From Myxococcaceae bacterium (lineage in GTDB: Bacteria; Myxococcota; Myxococcia; Myxococcales; Myxococcaceae): a stretch of DNA of 33,046 nucleotides. Made by a program: the position numbers and the translations under genes. Below, one piece after another: positions 1-8,707 of the stretch. Where the stretch lies: assembly GCA_019686135.1 (NCBI GenBank), contig JADGHL010000050.1, positions 1 through 33,046 of the forward strand. Direction: 5' to 3'. Numbering within the stretch: position 1 is the first letter of the stretch; the number at the start of each line of letters is the position of its first letter. Below the pieces are notes generated by a model. That model had not been told where the DNA came from and did not search any database. It worked only from the letters and a program-made list of their open reading frames with translations.

Positions 1-1604
1 GCGGGCATGGGGGTGATCACGGTCTTGTCATGCCCGGCGAGCTGGGTCTGCCGGTTGGCCTCGATCGACCTCTGGATATCCGCTTCGGACAGCCCGGACG
101 AGAGCGAAATGGTGGTGGTGGTCCGCTGACCGGACTCCACGTCCTGAGCCGACACGTTGACGATGCCGTCGGTGTTGATCTCGAACGTCACCTCGATCTT
201 CACCTCGCCGCGGTAGCCGATCCGGAAGCCGGCGAACTCGAACTCGCCAAGCATCTCGCACTCGTCGGCGCGGTTGGACTCGCCCTGGTAGACGCGGATC
301 TTCACCTTGTCCTGCCCGTCGCGGCTGGTGGTGAAGGTCTTGCCCTTGGCGATCGGGACCGGGGTGTTCTTGTCGATGATCTTCTCGGTGTAGCCGCCCA
401 CCGTGCCCACGCGCAGCGACAGCGGGGTGACGTCCACCAGGTAAGTTTCGGTGGCGCTGTCGAGCAGCGCGTTGGCCTGGAGCGCCGCGCCCATCGCTAC
501 CACCTGGTCGGGGTTGATCCCCTCCAACGGCTCCTTCTGGAAGTAGTGCTTCACCGAGTTCTTGATCAGCGGCAGGCGCGTGGGGCCGCCGACGAGGATC
601 ACCGCGTCAATGTCCGCCGCGGTCAGCCGCGCCGACTGCAGCGCCTCGTCGCAGACCTTGAACGTCCGCTGCACCAGGTCCATCACCATCCGGTTGAACT
701 GGTCCTGGGTGAGCGACTGGGTGAGGTCCATCACGTTGCCGGCGGCGTCCTGGCAGATGCCGGCGCACAGGATCTGCGCGGCGCCGTCGCGGCCGACGTC
801 GATCTTCGCCTTCTCCGCGGCTTCCTTGAGCATCTGCAGGCAGTACTTGTTCTGCCGCAGATCGAGCCCGGTCCGGGCGAGGAAGTCGTCCGCCAGCCAG
901 GTCATGATCCGGTCGTCGAAGTCGTCGCCGCCCAGGTAGGTGTCGCCCGCGGTGGCCAGCACCTCGAACACGTCTTTGCCGATCTCGAGGATCGACACGT
1001 CGAAGGTGCCGCCGCCGAGGTCGTAGACGACGACCTTCTGGTTCACGTCCCGCCCGAAGCCGTAGGCGAGCGCCGCCGCGGTGGGCTCGTTGAGGATGCG
1101 CAGCACCTCCAACCCGGCGATCCGTCCGGCGTCTTTGGTCGCCTGTCGCTGGTTGTCGTTGAAGTACGCGGGGACGGTGATCACCGCCTTCGTCACCGGG
1201 CGGCCGAGATAGCCCTCCGCGATCGCCTTCATCTCCTTGAGCACCAGCGCTGAGATCTCCGGCAGCGCGTAGGTGCGGTCGCGGACCTGGATGCGGACCG
1301 AGTTGTTCTCGCCCTCGACGATTTTGTACGGCATCACCGCCTGGGCCTTCTTCACCTCGTCGGAGAAGTAGTACCGGCCGATGAGCCGCTTCGCCGAGTA
1401 CACCGTGTTTTCAGCGTTGGTGATGATGTTCTTCTTCGCCGCGTTCCCGACCAGGACGGTGCCGTCGTCGAGGAACGAGACCACCGATGCATGGGTGGTC
1501 TCACCCCATTCGTTCGGAATCACGATGGGTTGACCGTCATGTACGACCGAGACGCAGCTGTATGACGTGCCCAGGTCGATACCGACAGCGATGTCGTCCG
1601 CCAT
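1..1604 (-). CDS. Hsp70/DnaK-family chaperone (3' end outside window)
   Basis: An ATP-dependent cytoplasmic chaperone. The ATG at 1604 follows a GGAG ribosome site and opens [18 protein letters not shown], the phosphate-1 loop of the Hsp70 nucleotide-binding domain. Further hallmarks follow in order: [31 protein letters not shown], the phosphate-2 loop [12 protein letters not shown], and [11 protein letters not shown]. The beta-sandwich substrate-binding domain begins with [14 protein letters not shown] and ends near [14 protein letters not shown]. About 534 codons are present, so only the C-terminal lid region is missing. Myxobacteria carry several Hsp70 paralogues, including motility-linked ones (SglK, StkA). 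There is no dnaJ or grpE beside it here, so I read it as a paralogue and not as the housekeeping dnaK. Which paralogue it is cannot be decided from the sequence. It is divergent from the next gene, with 144 bp between them. I saw no CIRCE element there. Confidence 0.93.
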   Translation of the reverse strand, partial: MADDIAVGIDLGTSYSCVSVVHDGQPIVIPNEWGETTHASVVSFLDDGTVLVGNAAKKNIITNAENTVYSAKRLIGRYYFSDEVKKAQAVMPYKIVEGENNSVRIQVRDRTYALPEISALVLKEMKAIAEGYLGRPVTKAVITVPAYFNDNQRQATKDAGRIAGLEVLRILNEPTAAALAYGFGRDVNQKVVVYDLGGGTFDVSILEIGKDVFEVLATAGDTYLGGDDFDDRIMTWLADDFLARTGLDLRQNKYCLQMLKEAAEKAKIDVGRDGAAQILCAGICQDAAGNVMDLTQSLTQDQFNRMVMDLVQRTFKVCDEALQSARLTAADIDAVILVGGPTRLPLIKNSVKHYFQKEPLEGINPDQVVAMGAALQANALLDSATETYLVDVTPLSLRVGTVGGYTEKIIDKNTPVPIAKGKTFTTSRDGQDKVKIRVYQGESNRADECEMLGEFEFAGFRIGYRGEVKIEVTFEINTDGIVNVSAQDVESGQRTTTTISLSSGLSEADIQRSIEANRQTQLAGHDKTVITPMP

Positions 1605-1748
1605 GCCCTCTCCACGCAGGGGGAATCCCAGCCCCGGAAGGGGGTTGGAAGCGTCGGAAGTGTACGATTGGCACAGCCGGAGGGCCAGCCGGTTGAGGAT
1701 GTCGGGAGGGATCGCTATTCCTTCCCTAGAGCAAGGGGTTCGTCCGAC

Positions 1749-2570
1749 ATGGCGTGTGCGTTCGGCATCTACACCTCGGATCCCAACCTGCTTCGGTGCG
1801 AGCTTGGTCGCCTGCGGGACGAGGTCATCCTCGCCGGCACGAACGAAGCCCTGGGAGCGGGTTGGTACGCGGACGAGAATGTCCTTCTGCAGCGCTACTC
1901 GGCCAAGGCGCGGCCCGAGTCGATCGAGCAGCTCGGCGGGGTGCTCGAGTCGGACGCGCTCATCGTTCACAGCGACGCATTGGCGCTGGGGATGTCGCTG
2001 GAGGAGAACACCCAGCCCTTCCGGTACCGGCAGTGGTTGTTCGCCAGCCACGGCGGCGTGATCCCGCCCGAGAAGTTCCGCGCCCGGGCGCTGGACGTGC
2101 TGCCGGACCACATCGCCCGCTGCGTCAGGGGCGCCACCTCGCAGGAGATCGCGTTCGCGCTCATGCTGGCCGCGCTGCGGGAGATCGGGCGCACCGACGA
2201 CACATCGCTCGAGCCGTCGATCGCCGCCCGCGCGCTGGGGCAGGCGGCGCGCCGTGCGGAGGCGTTGGCTCAGGAGGTGGGCGCGCGCCCACCGGCGATG
2301 GCGATGATCGCCACCAACGCGCAGGTCATGATCGCCGCCCGCCTGGGCGAACAGCCGATGTTCTTCCGCCTGCTCGAGGGCGTCGCCACCTGCGAAGTGT
2401 GCGGGCTCAAGGATACGCCGGACTCGCAGGCGAGGGTGCGCTCGCACATGCGCCGAAAGAGCGTGGTGATCGCCACGAACATCCGAGATCCGCAGGGGTG
2501 GATCCCGGTCGACAGCGGCGCGGCGATCGGCGTGGGACGCACGCTCCACGTGGAGACGATCGGCTTCTGA
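1749..2570 (+). CDS. Class II glutamine amidotransferase-fold protein, catalytic site degraded
   Basis: A 273-residue cytoplasmic protein that resembles the stand-alone class II glutamine amidotransferases (YafJ/EgtC type). The N-terminus MACAFGIYTS, the GAGWYADENVLLQR segment and NTQPFRYRQWLFASHGGVI match the family's MCxxxG, GWGxxWY and HPFxxxxWxFAHNGxI blocks. The catalytic features are altered. The nucleophile Cys is residue 3 behind an Ala, not residue 2. The usual HxRxAT block reads VHSDALA and has no Arg. HNG has become SHG. I infer that it probably does not hydrolyse glutamine, or does so differently. The ATG at 1749 is chosen because AAGGGG lies about 10 bases upstream and the family resemblance starts there. 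A longer reading from 1668 adds 27 unrelated residues. The downstream gene is convergent, 27 bp away. The substrate is unknown. Confidence 0.72.
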   Translation: MACAFGIYTSDPNLLRCELGRLRDEVILAGTNEALGAGWYADENVLLQRYSAKARPESIEQLGGVLESDALIVHSDALALGMSLEENTQPFRYRQWLFASHGGVIPPEKFRARALDVLPDHIARCVRGATSQEIAFALMLAALREIGRTDDTSLEPSIAARALGQAARRAEALAQEVGARPPAMAMIATNAQVMIAARLGEQPMFFRLLEGVATCEVCGLKDTPDSQARVRSHMRRKSVVIATNIRDPQGWIPVDSGAAIGVGRTLHVETIGF

Positions 2571-2597
2571 TCCTGTGACTTTTTGGGCGGGCACCGA

Positions 2598-3404
2598 TCA
2601 GGCCTGCCGTCCGAAGAAGCACGCCTCCAGCACCACCGAGAGGATGTTCGCGGCCGCGTGGAAGAGCGACGAGCCGATCACCGTCCCCGTTCGCTCCCGC
2701 ATCCACCCGAACAAGAGCGCCGGGAACACCACCGCCAGCCGCCAGGCCTGGAAGATCGCCAGGTGCCCGATCGCGAAGAGCACCGCAGTGACCCAGAAGG
2801 CGCGGCCCAGCCTCGCGCCGAAGAACACCCGGCCCTCCGGCCACGCGTCGCGCAGCCTCGTCTGCACGAAGCCCCGGTAGAAGAACTCCTCCGGGAGCGC
2901 CACGACGAGCAGATTGTCGATGACCCGCTCGGGGAACTGGTTCGGCAGGCGGAACGCGAAGTGCGGCCGTTCGCCCGTGTACGGCGAGATGAGCCGGCTC
3001 AGGGATACCGGCAGCTCCGGGAGGATCTGCGCGAAGGCCCAGAAGCCGAGCACGTACAGGGGACCGACGATCCCGAAGAGTATTAGGAACAGCTTCAGAT
3101 CCGTCCGCCACGCGCGCAGCGTGATGCCGTAGTCCGGGTAGTCCTCATCGCGCCGCCGTAGATCCAGAAGCGGCAGGTAGAGGAAGCTGACCGTTGCGAC
3201 GATCTTCGCGGTCGCGGTGGGGCCGCCCGAGAGGATGAAGGCGAACACGATCGACAGGAAGCTCGCCGCCCAGATCGCCAGGACCTGCTGCGCCGCTCCG
3301 AGTCGCAGATACCTACCGCCGATCGCCCGGATCGGCGGCAGAGCCGACAGGCGCGCGCCCAACGCGCGGAGCCCGCGCTCGATCGCATCGAGAACCGAGT
3401 CCAT
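2598..3404 (-). CDS. mrtX: CPBP-family glutamic intramembrane protease, candidate myxosortase (MrtX-like)
   Basis: A 268-residue multipass membrane protein of the CPBP (CAAX protease/bacteriocin-processing) family. The family motifs are intact: PEEFFYRGF (Glu172, Glu173, Arg177), FAIGH (His214) and LFHAAAN (His249, Asn253). Hydrophobic segments lie near 41-60, 66-81, 104-127, 164-175, 203-219 and 223-236. In myxobacteria, members of this family called myxosortases are thought to cleave the C-terminal MYXO-CTERM anchor so that proteins reach the outer surface. A protein with such an anchor is encoded at 25978-28809. The ATG at 3404 directly abuts the TGA of the upstream trypsin-fold gene, so the two are almost certainly cotranscribed and perhaps translationally coupled. 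Membership in CPBP is certain. The MrtX assignment rests on recalled association of this protease with a trypsin-fold neighbour (the MXAN_2755/MXAN_2756 pair) and is less sure. Confidence 0.8.
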   Translation of the reverse strand: MDSVLDAIERGLRALGARLSALPPIRAIGGRYLRLGAAQQVLAIWAASFLSIVFAFILSGGPTATAKIVATVSFLYLPLLDLRRRDEDYPDYGITLRAWRTDLKLFLILFGIVGPLYVLGFWAFAQILPELPVSLSRLISPYTGERPHFAFRLPNQFPERVIDNLLVVALPEEFFYRGFVQTRLRDAWPEGRVFFGARLGRAFWVTAVLFAIGHLAIFQAWRLAVVFPALLFGWMRERTGTVIGSSLFHAAANILSVVLEACFFGRQA

Positions 3405-4037
3405 TCAGGGCGCCTTCGCCTGCACTTGCGCCCCGCCCGGCAGGGCCAGGGAGAGCTCTGCCTCGATCGCCGAGAGCGGCAGCGCCTTCGATCCGATGCG
3501 ACCCACCTTCGCCACGGCGATCGCGACCAGCCGGCCGCGCGTATCGAACAGCGGGCTGCCCGGCGCGAGCGGCAGATCCGTCACCGCGAACAGCGAGGTT
3601 CCGCCCGGCGGGACGAGGATGCGGCCCAGGAGCGGTTCGGGTTGCGATGCGTCCTTCTTCGGACGAGCGATCCCCACGAGCCACATCCCCTTCTCCAGCG
3701 TGGCGTGCGCGCGCACCGGCGGGGATTGCAGCAGAACGCCCGCGGGCAAATGGGCTTCGACGACCGCGAACCCGAGCCGCGCGTTCGCGGCGATCACGCG
3801 GGCCGGCAGCGCGCGTCCGCCGAGGTGAACGGTGGCGTGGTCCAGCGCGACGTGATCCACCGCGGTGACGATTTGCCCACCGGCGCCCACGATCACTCCG
3901 GCGCCACGCCGCCGCCCGCCGGAGACCTCCACCACGGTGTGTGCGTTGTGCAGAAAGGCCTTGCGGAGCGAGGCCGAGGTTGGGCGCGGTGCGGGTGCGG
4001 CGACGAGGGCAATCGCGGTGAGCGCGGGGAGCAGCAC
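3405..4037 (-). CDS. Trypsin-like (S1/HtrA-fold) protein, apparently inactive; MXAN_2756-type partner of the protease
   Basis: A 210-residue exported protein with an N-terminal signal-like stretch (MLLPALTAIALVAAPA). It has a chymotrypsin-type fold: GAGVIVGAGGQIVTAVDHV corresponds to the HtrA segment around the catalytic His (His62 here). LGFAVVEA stands where DLAVLK normally supplies the Asp, so Asp is replaced by Gly89. LAPGSPLFD stands where GNSGGPLFD normally supplies the Ser, so Ser is replaced by Pro159. Only one of the three triad residues remains, and I infer a non-catalytic role such as substrate or peptide binding. The start is GTG at 4037, because an in-frame TAA lies five codons upstream. 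No strong Shine-Dalgarno is visible. It is the first gene of a two-gene unit with the CPBP protease. I recall a myxobacterial family with this pairing, named as a serine endoprotease. The family name therefore may not reflect activity in this copy. Confidence 0.7.
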   Translation of the reverse strand: MLLPALTAIALVAAPAPRPTSASLRKAFLHNAHTVVEVSGGRRRGAGVIVGAGGQIVTAVDHVALDHATVHLGGRALPARVIAANARLGFAVVEAHLPAGVLLQSPPVRAHATLEKGMWLVGIARPKKDASQPEPLLGRILVPPGGTSLFAVTDLPLAPGSPLFDTRGRLVAIAVAKVGRIGSKALPLSAIEAELSLALPGGAQVQAKAP

Positions 4038-4615
4038 GACGCGGGCAACTTACCGCGCGTCGCGTAGCGCGACGAGAATCCGGTCGTTGCTCGGAGCATC
4101 GCTCATCCGATGCAGCCGCCGGCTTTGCGTGGAGGTCGGCGGACACCTCGTCGAGTATCCGCGGGAGCGCCGGCCCGTCGCATGCGTCGCTCGGAGGTTC
4201 GGCCGGCGTCACGCGGAAGCTGCGGGGCAGTGCGTGACGTGCGGGCGCGTCTGCCGTGCCGCTTCCGCGGACGGCCCGGGCCGGTACCGCTTCATGCGTT
4301 GTGCGCGTCACCCGGGCGGCGGTGCCCGCTCGACGAGGTCCGACGCTCTGAGCATCTGCTCCACGCGGGCGGTGTTCGAGATGAGCTTCGTCCTCCGGGG
4401 CGGCTGCGGATGGAGATCTCCGCCGGGTTCCGACCCGAGCAGGTGGAGGCGGGGCTCGCGTCGCAAGCCATGCGGAAGGACGCGCCGCAGCGGAAAGCGC
4501 AGTCCACGCTGGTGTTGCAGGCCTGAACGAGCCAGCACCTGCGCGTAGACCTGCGTCTTCGCCTCAGCGCCGCCTCCGCCTACGGCGCGTGGGCCCCGGA
4601 CCTGCCACGCGGCGT
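4038..4615. other. 578-bp stretch without a confident gene
   Basis: No reading frame here resembles a known family. Third-position G+C bias is present but jumps between frames. It favours one frame pair at about 4200-4400, another at 4410-4526 (a plus-strand ATG-to-TGA frame of 38 codons), and minus-strand frames near 4107-4240. A short minus-strand frame from 4106 ends in TAA just before the GTG of the trypsin-fold gene. This pattern fits a decayed gene with frameshifts, or plain intergenic DNA. A 7-bp inverted repeat (CGTCGCG, 3-base loop, CGCGACG) lies near 4059-4075. It presumably also holds the promoter of the minus-strand pair, which I could not pick out. Confidence 0.4.
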
Positions 4616-6388
4616 TCAGGCCCGGTCCTCGGCTCCGGTTCGCCGACCGCTGCGGAGCTTCAGCCCCCGCAGGGCCGCGAGGAACGCGTCGGCCTCGAGC
4701 GTGTTGAGGACATCCTCCGCCCTCGCTCCGCCGCGGCGCGCGGTGATGACCGCGTAGTCGAGGTTGTCCAACTCGCGGACCGAGTGCGCGTCTGCGCTGC
4801 AGACCAGCTTCACCCCGGCGGCGAGCGCGGTGCGGACCGAACCCGCCTCCAGATCGAGTCGATGCGGGCTCCCGTTCACTTCGATCGCCACCCCATGGCG
4901 CGCGGCCGCGGCGATCACCTCGTCCATCCGGACCTGATACGGCTCCCGCCGCTGCAACAGCCGCCCGGTCGCGTGGCCGAGGATGTGGAGCGAGGGGTGC
5001 TCCAGCGCGCGCAGGATGCGGCGGGTCATCGCGTCCTCGTCCATCTTGTGCCGGTTGTGGATGCTGCCGATCACGAGGTCCAGGCGCTCGAGGACCGCGT
5101 CGGGGTAGTCGAGCGAGCCGTCCGGGAGGATGTCGCTCTCCGCGCCCTTGAGCAGGCGGAAGCCGTCGAGCCGTTCGTTGAGCGCGTCGATCTCGTCCCA
5201 CAGGCGCTGCAGCCGCTCGAGTTGCACGCCGCCCGCGTAGGAGGCGGTGGGGCTGTGCTCGGTCACGGTGAGGTAGCGCAGCCCGCGCGCCATCGCGGCG
5301 CGCGCCATCTCCTCCAACGTCGCCGCGCCGTCGGACCAGGTGCTGTGGCTGTGGACGACGCCGGCGATCGCCTCCGGTTCGATCAGCGGGGGCAATCGGC
5401 CCTCCGCCGCGGCTTCGAGCTCCCCCTGGTTCTCGCGCAGCTCCGGCGGGACGAACGCCAGCCCGAGCGCGCCGTAGATCGCCGCCTCGTCCGGTGTGTC
5501 GATCCGCGCCTCACCCCGGAACAGGCCTGAAGGCTGAAGCGTGAGGCCGCGGCCTTCGGCGATCGCCCGCAGCCGTTCGACGTGGGCGGAGGAGCCGGTG
5601 GCGAACAAGAGCGCGGTGGCGAACTCCACGTCCGGGACGGCGAGGACGTCGAGGATCTGATCGTGCTCGAAGAGGCGGAGGGTCACGTGCCGCTCGTCCC
5701 GCTCCACCAGCCTCGCGACCTGCGGGAGTCGCGCCGCGGCGTCCAGGACCTCCTGCGGTCTGGGCGATGCGACCACCAGCACGCCATCGTCCAGCTCCTC
5801 CTGCCCGCGGCGCAGTCCCCCGGCGAGCTCCAGGCGCTCCACCGTCACGCGCTCGCGCAGCGATGCCGCCAGCTCGCGCGCGAGCGGAAGCGCGTGGCCC
5901 AAGAGCGCCCGCGACGGAGGCGGCGGCGCCGTCCGGAGCGCGACGATCGCCTCCAAGAGCTTCGCCTCGCTCTGGGCCGAAAAGCCCTTCACCGTGCGGA
6001 GCCGCTGTTCCCGGCAGGCGCGCTCGAGCGAATCGAGATCGCCGGCGCCGATCGCCTGCCACACCGCCACCGCCTTCTTCGGACCGAAGGAGGGCAGCTT
6101 CACCAGATCGAGGATCCCGGGCGGGAGGTTGGCGCGCAGCGCGTCGAGCTGGCTCGAGCGGCCGGTGGTCACCAGCTCGGAGATCTGCGCCGCCAGCCCG
6201 CTGCCGATCCCCGGCAGATCGGTGAGCGTGCCGCGCTTGACCCACTCCGCCAGATCGCCCTGGACCTGCTCGAGCCGCTTTGCGCCGCGTTCGTAGGCGC
6301 GGGCGCGGTACTCGCTCTCTCCGAGCAGACGCAAGAGCGTGGCGATCTCGCGCAACGCGCGCACGACCTGATCGCGATCCATTCCCAT
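4616..6388 (-). CDS. polX: PolX-type DNA polymerase/PHP phosphoesterase
   Basis: A 590-residue cytoplasmic protein with the domain order of bacterial family X polymerase. It starts with an 8-kDa-like domain and two helix-hairpin-helix motifs (LPGIGSGLAAQI, LPSFGPKKAVAVW). The polymerase core follows (ELAGGLRRGQEELDDG, then ATALLFATGSSAHVERLR), and a C-terminal PHP domain ends the protein. The PHP metal-binding motifs look intact: HSHSTWSDG, VTEHSP, ESDILPDG, SIHNRH, GHATGRLL, EVNGSPHRLDL and SADAHS. The polymerase GDIDIL motif reads DDGVLV, so the second metal-binding Asp is replaced. The protein may therefore act mainly as a 3'-5' exonuclease/AP-endonuclease in base-excision repair. Two start codons are possible, ATG 6388 (AGG 5 bases upstream) and ATG 6382. 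Length is normal for the family. It is divergent from the lipoprotein gene with 93 bp between. Confidence 0.88.
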   Translation of the reverse strand: MGMDRDQVVRALREIATLLRLLGESEYRARAYERGAKRLEQVQGDLAEWVKRGTLTDLPGIGSGLAAQISELVTTGRSSQLDALRANLPPGILDLVKLPSFGPKKAVAVWQAIGAGDLDSLERACREQRLRTVKGFSAQSEAKLLEAIVALRTAPPPPSRALLGHALPLARELAASLRERVTVERLELAGGLRRGQEELDDGVLVVASPRPQEVLDAAARLPQVARLVERDERHVTLRLFEHDQILDVLAVPDVEFATALLFATGSSAHVERLRAIAEGRGLTLQPSGLFRGEARIDTPDEAAIYGALGLAFVPPELRENQGELEAAAEGRLPPLIEPEAIAGVVHSHSTWSDGAATLEEMARAAMARGLRYLTVTEHSPTASYAGGVQLERLQRLWDEIDALNERLDGFRLLKGAESDILPDGSLDYPDAVLERLDLVIGSIHNRHKMDEDAMTRRILRALEHPSLHILGHATGRLLQRREPYQVRMDEVIAAAARHGVAIEVNGSPHRLDLEAGSVRTALAAGVKLVCSADAHSVRELDNLDYAVITARRGGARAEDVLNTLEADAFLAALRGLKLRSGRRTGAEDRA

Positions 6389-6481
6389 CGCCTGTGCCGT
6401 CCCCACGCAGTGACAACACCGGGGCTTGCCCGGCGGGTTCCTCGCTTCGATGCGGTACGCTGCCGCCGTCTGGAGAATCCC

Positions 6482-8374
6482 ATGGATCGCCGCTGTCTGC
6501 CCGCGCTCGCTGTGGCCCTCCTGGCGGGTGCCTGCTCGCCGCCCGTGCCGCCTCCACCGGAGCCGCCACATCTGCTGTACAGCCTGGACGTCGCCAGCCT
6601 CGACAACCCGTTCCCAGACGCCCGGCTCCTCACCGCGGACGGGATGCGGCTCGATCTGCGGAAGGACTGGTACCGGCCGTTCCTGATGAAGAAGGCGATC
6701 ACCGCGCAGGTGGCGGACCTTCTGGACGTGTACACCCGGACGGCGATCGAGCTGCACGGCGCGAACAACTTCGGGCCGACGCTTCTGCGCCCGTCCGTGC
6801 CGGTCGATCGCAGCTCGTTGGCGGGGCACGCCGCGCGGCTGGTTCGGCGCGAGGATCGCTTCGAGGTCCTCGAAGCCGACGTGGCCATCGAGCACTCGCG
6901 CGACGCGCTTGGGGGCACCGGCGTCGACGTGCCGGCGGACTATCCCGAGTTCCTGGTCGTGCGCCCCTCCGTCCCGCTCCCTGGCGGCGCGGAAGGGATG
7001 CTCGTCATCACGCGCGGAATCCGGGCGGCCGACGGCGAGGAGCTCGGGCGCGGCAACGACTTTGCCGCCGACGAGGACAGCCCGGCCCGCATCGACTCCG
7101 CGGCTGCGGCGCTCGGAATCCCCGCCGACGACGTGCTGCTCGCGCTGCCGATCCGCACGCAGGACGCCATCGGCCCGATGCAGCGGCTCGCGGACTTCAC
7201 CACCGAAGAGAGCTTCGTCCCCGCCTATCAGATCCCCGCGCACGGGACGGTCCCCGAGGGCAACGGCTATCGCATCGCAGGGCGCTGGACGCCGGCGGAT
7301 CCGGACTGGGAGTCGGTCAACGCCGAGCTGGTGCGGCACGCCTTCGACAACCCTGCGGACGACGTGGGGGCGGTGATCGCCGGGACGTTCAGCGCCCACG
7401 ATCTTCGCGAGGACGGGGTCTGGCGCGCGGACTGGGTGGCCGATCCGGCCGCCTCGCCGACGGCCGAGCTGTGGTTCACGCTGACCCTCCCCAAAGGCCC
7501 CAGGCCGCCTGGCGGGTACAAGGTCGTGATCGGCGGACATGGGCTCAATGGCCGCAACACCGTGCGGCTCGGCGGCGGGACCCAGAGCTTCTGCACCGAC
7601 GTGGCGGAGGTGCTGGCGCAGCGCGGGCTTGGCTGCCTGGGAATCGACGCGCCGTCGCATGGTACGCGCGGCAGCTCGTTCGACTTCTTCGCGATCGAGG
7701 ATCTGCGCAAGGCCCGCGACAACTTCCGGCAGATGACCTTCGATCAGCTCCAGCTCGCCCGCATGGCCACGCGGCTGGACCTCGACGGCGACGGCACGCC
7801 AGACCTGTCGCCACAGCTCGGGTACTTCGGCAACTCGCTGGGGGCGATCATGGGCGGCAGCTTCGTCTCCGTGGATCCACGCGTGCGGTATGGCGCGCTG
7901 AACGTGCCGGGCGGCGGACTGGCCAACATTCTCACCGGCGAGAGCATCCGCGATCAGATCGGGCTGTTGCTGGTGGCCCGCACCGGTCTGACGTTCGGCA
8001 GCGCGGAGTACTACGCCGCCTTCCCGCTGCTCCGGACGGTCGGCCAGCTCTTCCTCGAGAGCGGCGACCCGGTGAACCTCGGGCTGGCGTTCCGGGACCG
8101 GCCGGACGTCGCGGTGCTCGTGCAGGAGGGGATCGGCGATCAGACGATCCCCAATGCCACCACCGAGGACCTCGCCCAGGCGCTGGGGGTGAGCGCGGCC
8201 ACGTCATCGATCGGCGGCGGGGCGCCCATCCGCTCGCTCACCCGGATCGACCCGGCCCGGTACGGGAAGAACGCTTCCTTCAACGGTCACAACGTGTTTT
8301 GGGAGATCGCCGCCGCACGGACCCAGGTGCTGGACTTTCTGGGTTCGGGCGGCACGACCCTGACGGTGGAGTGA
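6482..8374 (+). CDS. Alpha/beta-hydrolase (lipase-like) lipoprotein
   Basis: A 630-residue exported protein. The N-terminus MDRRCLPALAVALLAGACSPP is a lipoprotein signal peptide with a slightly loose lipobox (A-G-A-C), followed by a Pro-rich spacer. The C-terminal half is an alpha/beta hydrolase: IGGHGLNG (oxyanion region), the nucleophile elbow GNSLG with Ser452, and plausible Asp553 (GDQTIP) and His603 (NGHNVF). The N-terminal half (LDVASLDNPFPDARLLTADG, then TAIELHGANNFGP) resembles large secreted lipases of deltaproteobacteria, where an Ig-like part precedes the hydrolase. I infer an outer-membrane-anchored esterase or lipase with unknown substrate. The segment DLDGDGTPDL is Asp-rich and could bind calcium. 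The ATG at 6482 is chosen because the signal peptide begins there. The Rieske gene follows after 6 bp, so they are probably cotranscribed. Confidence 0.8.
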   Translation: MDRRCLPALAVALLAGACSPPVPPPPEPPHLLYSLDVASLDNPFPDARLLTADGMRLDLRKDWYRPFLMKKAITAQVADLLDVYTRTAIELHGANNFGPTLLRPSVPVDRSSLAGHAARLVRREDRFEVLEADVAIEHSRDALGGTGVDVPADYPEFLVVRPSVPLPGGAEGMLVITRGIRAADGEELGRGNDFAADEDSPARIDSAAAALGIPADDVLLALPIRTQDAIGPMQRLADFTTEESFVPAYQIPAHGTVPEGNGYRIAGRWTPADPDWESVNAELVRHAFDNPADDVGAVIAGTFSAHDLREDGVWRADWVADPAASPTAELWFTLTLPKGPRPPGGYKVVIGGHGLNGRNTVRLGGGTQSFCTDVAEVLAQRGLGCLGIDAPSHGTRGSSFDFFAIEDLRKARDNFRQMTFDQLQLARMATRLDLDGDGTPDLSPQLGYFGNSLGAIMGGSFVSVDPRVRYGALNVPGGGLANILTGESIRDQIGLLLVARTGLTFGSAEYYAAFPLLRTVGQLFLESGDPVNLGLAFRDRPDVAVLVQEGIGDQTIPNATTEDLAQALGVSAATSSIGGGAPIRSLTRIDPARYGKNASFNGHNVFWEIAAARTQVLDFLGSGGTTLTVE

Positions 8375-8380
8375 AACGCG

Positions 8381-8707
8381 TTGCGACAGAAGGTGACGTT
8401 CGGTCGGGTGGACGACATCTCGGAGGGTGAGCTCCGCAGCGTCGACGTGGGCAGGCGCACGATCCTGCTCTGCAAAGTCGGCGGGAAGATCAAGGCGCTG
8501 GACGACTGGTGCAACCACGCCGGCTGCCTGCTGTCCGGCGGGCGCCTCGAGGGCAACATGGTGGTGTGCGCCTGCCACGAGATCGGCTTCGATCTCGACA
8601 CCGGCCAGAACATGACCTCGCCGGGCATCTGCGACGACCAGCCGGTCTTCCACCCGCGCATCGAGGGTGAGCACATCGTGATCGACGACTTCGAGATGGA
8701 GGGGTGA
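8381..8707 (+). CDS. Rieske [2Fe-2S] ferredoxin-like protein
   Basis: A 108-residue soluble protein made of a single Rieske domain. The cluster ligands are visible: Cys44-x-His46 (WCNHAGC) and Cys63-x-x-His66 (VCACHEIGFDLDTG), with 16 residues between the pairs, as expected. No transmembrane helix is present, so it resembles ferredoxin-type Rieske proteins that donate electrons to oxygenases or reductases, not the cytochrome bc1 subunit. The start is TTG at 8381. GGAG lies about ten bases upstream inside the end of the lipoprotein gene. An in-frame GTG at 8393 is the alternative. The stop TGA shares its A with the ATG of the next gene (TGATG), suggesting translational coupling to the MoaB-like protein. 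No partner oxygenase is encoded nearby, so the redox partner is unknown. Confidence 0.9.
   Translation: MRQKVTFGRVDDISEGELRSVDVGRRTILLCKVGGKIKALDDWCNHAGCLLSGGRLEGNMVVCACHEIGFDLDTGQNMTSPGICDDQPVFHPRIEGEHIVIDDFEMEG

Noticed and set aside
1605..1748. CIRCE or heat-shock operator before the Hsp70 gene
   Set aside because: I looked for the TTAGCACTC dyad and a sigma-32 type promoter and found no convincing match.
4410..4526. 38-codon plus-strand frame with good codon bias
   Set aside because: It is short, has no ribosome site or family, and the bias changes frame just upstream. It is mentioned under the empty region but not called as a gene.
6389..7660. Extension of the PolX frame upstream to 7660
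   Set aside because: The added residues are antisense to the lipoprotein gene and look like shadow sequence. PolX homology begins at 6388 or 6382.
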